Source: Novosphingobium sp.
GTDB taxonomy: Bacteria; Pseudomonadota; Alphaproteobacteria; Sphingomonadales; Sphingomonadaceae
DNA: 42,347 nucleotides
NCBI RefSeq assembly: GCF_030696665.1
Contig: NZ_JAUYRV010000003.1
Coordinates: 1 to 42,347, forward strand
Direction of reading: 5' to 3'
The notes under the pieces were generated by a model, which ran no database searches, had not been told where the DNA came from, and saw nothing but the letters and a program-made list of their open reading frames with translations. Numbering within the stretch: the first letter of the stretch is position 1; the number at the start of each line of letters is the position of its first letter. Both the position numbers and the translations under genes were made by a program. This document shows, piece by piece, positions 41,416 to 42,347 of this stretch.

Positions 41416-42347
41416 CGGCTGGCTGAACTGGCTGGCAGAGGCGAGCGACGAGCAGATTGCTGCGCTGATGAAGCGCATCCCGGAACAGGAGATCGAACAA
41501 TGGCCCTATGACTGGAAAGTCTGGGGGCGCGCGAGCCAGCAGGCTCCGGCAGGCGACTGGCGCGTGTGGCTGGTCATGGCGGGGCGCGGGTTTGGCAAGA
41601 CGCGGCTGGGTGCCGAATGGGTGCGCCAGGTGGCGGAGGCCAACCCCGACGCGCGGATCGCGCTGGTGGGGGCATCGCTGCACGAAGCACGCAGCGTGAT
41701 GGTGGAAGGCGAGAGCGGGCTGCTTTCGATCGGTGCGCCGTGGCAGCGACCAAGTTTTGAAAGTTCGGTGCGCCGAGTGGTTTGGCCCAATGGGGCGCAG
41801 GCCTATCTTTATTCCGCAGGCGAGCCGGAGAGTTTGCGCGGGCCGCAGCATAGCCATGCCTGGTGCGACGAGATTGCCAAGTGGGACAATGTTTCGAACC
41901 GGGCGATGGCGATGTGGGACAACCTGCTGATGGGGCTGCGTCTCGGTGACGATCCCCGGCTGGTGGCGACAACAACGCCGCGCCCGGTGCCTTTGGTGGC
42001 ACGCGTTCTGGCGGATGGTGACGACGTTGTGGTGACGCGCGGCAGCACGTTCGACAACGCGCGGAACCTGCCCGCACGGTTCGTTGCAGCAATGCAGCGC
42101 AGCTATGGCGGGACGACACTGGGGCGGCAGGAACTGCTGGGCGAGATGATCGAGGATCTGGCGGGGGCTTTGTGGAGCCGCAGCCTGATCGAGAGTGCAC
42201 GCGAAGAAGCAGCGCCGCCGATGGTGCGCGTGGTGGTGGGAGTCGATCCGCCTGCCAGCGCGCATGGCGATGCTTGCGGCATCATTGTCTGCGGGATCGG
42301 AGATGACCGGATTGCGCGGGTGCTGGCGGATTGTTCGGTAGAACAGG
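41408..42347 (+). CDS. Terminase large subunit / DNA packaging protein, 3' end outside the window
   Basis: From the GTG at 41408 the frame stays open to the window edge (about 313 residues). Walker A is GRGFGKTR (59-66), Walker B is AWCDEIAKW (with Asp-Glu at 154-155), and the nuclease domain begins with the metal-binding Asp280 in VVVGVDPPAS. SLRGPQHSHAWCDE and ATTTPRP are typical of Rhodobacter-type GTA terminases. It pumps DNA into capsids and cuts it. A portal protein gene should follow to the right. Confidence 0.9.
   Translation, partial: MTDGWLNWLAEASDEQIAALMKRIPEQEIEQWPYDWKVWGRASQQAPAGDWRVWLVMAGRGFGKTRLGAEWVRQVAEANPDARIALVGASLHEARSVMVEGESGLLSIGAPWQRPSFESSVRRVVWPNGAQAYLYSAGEPESLRGPQHSHAWCDEIAKWDNVSNRAMAMWDNLLMGLRLGDDPRLVATTTPRPVPLVARVLADGDDVVVTRGSTFDNARNLPARFVAAMQRSYGGTTLGRQELLGEMIEDLAGALWSRSLIESAREEAAPPMVRVVVGVDPPASAHGDACGIIVCGIGDDRIARVLADCSVEQ

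Noticed and set aside
40907..42265. 452-codon open frame opposite the terminase genes
   Set aside because: It is antisense to two genes with clear motifs and is rich in Arg, Pro and His, as shadows in GC-rich DNA are.

Overview
The window looks like a chromosomal segment of a GC-rich alphaproteobacterium of the order Sphingomonadales, probably near Novosphingobium. This rests on gene content: a soluble-type serine palmitoyltransferase with its own acyl carrier protein (sphingolipid synthesis), a DksA without the zinc cysteines, DivK, a Tim44-like/MltA/Smr run beside secB, and the first genes of a Rhodobacter-type gene transfer agent (GTA). No database search was possible, so family names rest on recognised motifs and sequence character.

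Region 1 (1 to about 7560) is the right end of a genomic island. Its integrase (5838-7097) sits next to a 3' fragment of a tRNA-Gly gene (7299-7344), as expected for an att site; the intact tRNA and the other end must lie left of the window. The cargo looks like defence or conflict genes. A CoiA-like nuclease and a TIGR02391 protein overlap by 4 bases. A PD-(D/E)XK protein of the sce7726 family converges on a beta-family protein with a 44-base antisense overlap. The beta gene lies in an operon with an XRE/ImmA regulator-peptidase and a nucleotidyltransferase-like DUF6932 protein, behind a palindrome that covers the start codon. To the right, the tRNA tail and the chromosomal sequence after it occur twice in tandem.

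Region 2 (7548-17008) is mainly catabolic and oxidative. It has a ketopantoate reductase-like gene, a LysR regulator, and a divergent translationally coupled operon of benzoylformate decarboxylase and both subunits of a benzoate/anthranilate-type Rieske dioxygenase (no reductase gene seen). A DsbA-like secreted protein, an exported catalase-peroxidase and a nitronate monooxygenase follow.

Region 3 (17215-34643) is mostly housekeeping: a Gly/Trp-rich lipoprotein; secB-murJ-trpS; divergent Tim44-like, mltA and smr; an rRNA cytosine methyltransferase facing an SDHAF4-like gene; PilZ, substrate-binding protein and DUF4112 in a row; dksA; a Sel1 protein; an alpha/beta hydrolase; a ParDE pair; a tightly overlapping DUF3572, HAD, RidA, GDPD and acetyltransferase run; and divK.

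Region 4 (34834-40701) holds a free-standing Pycsar-effector-like membrane protein divergent from the ACP, serine palmitoyltransferase and SGNH-hydrolase operon, then a pseudouridine synthase, a glutathione transferase, a MipA/OmpV porin-like protein and a YqaA-type membrane protein. Region 5 (from about 40790) begins a GTA or prophage packaging cluster: small terminase and the first part of the large terminase, behind a strong promoter with a near-consensus LexA site over its -10 element.

The most rewarding places for a second look are the island cargo (1-5777), the tandem att region (7299-7563), a shared CACC/GGTGC element at 17175-17205 and 34238-34258, and the possibly SOS-controlled packaging promoter.
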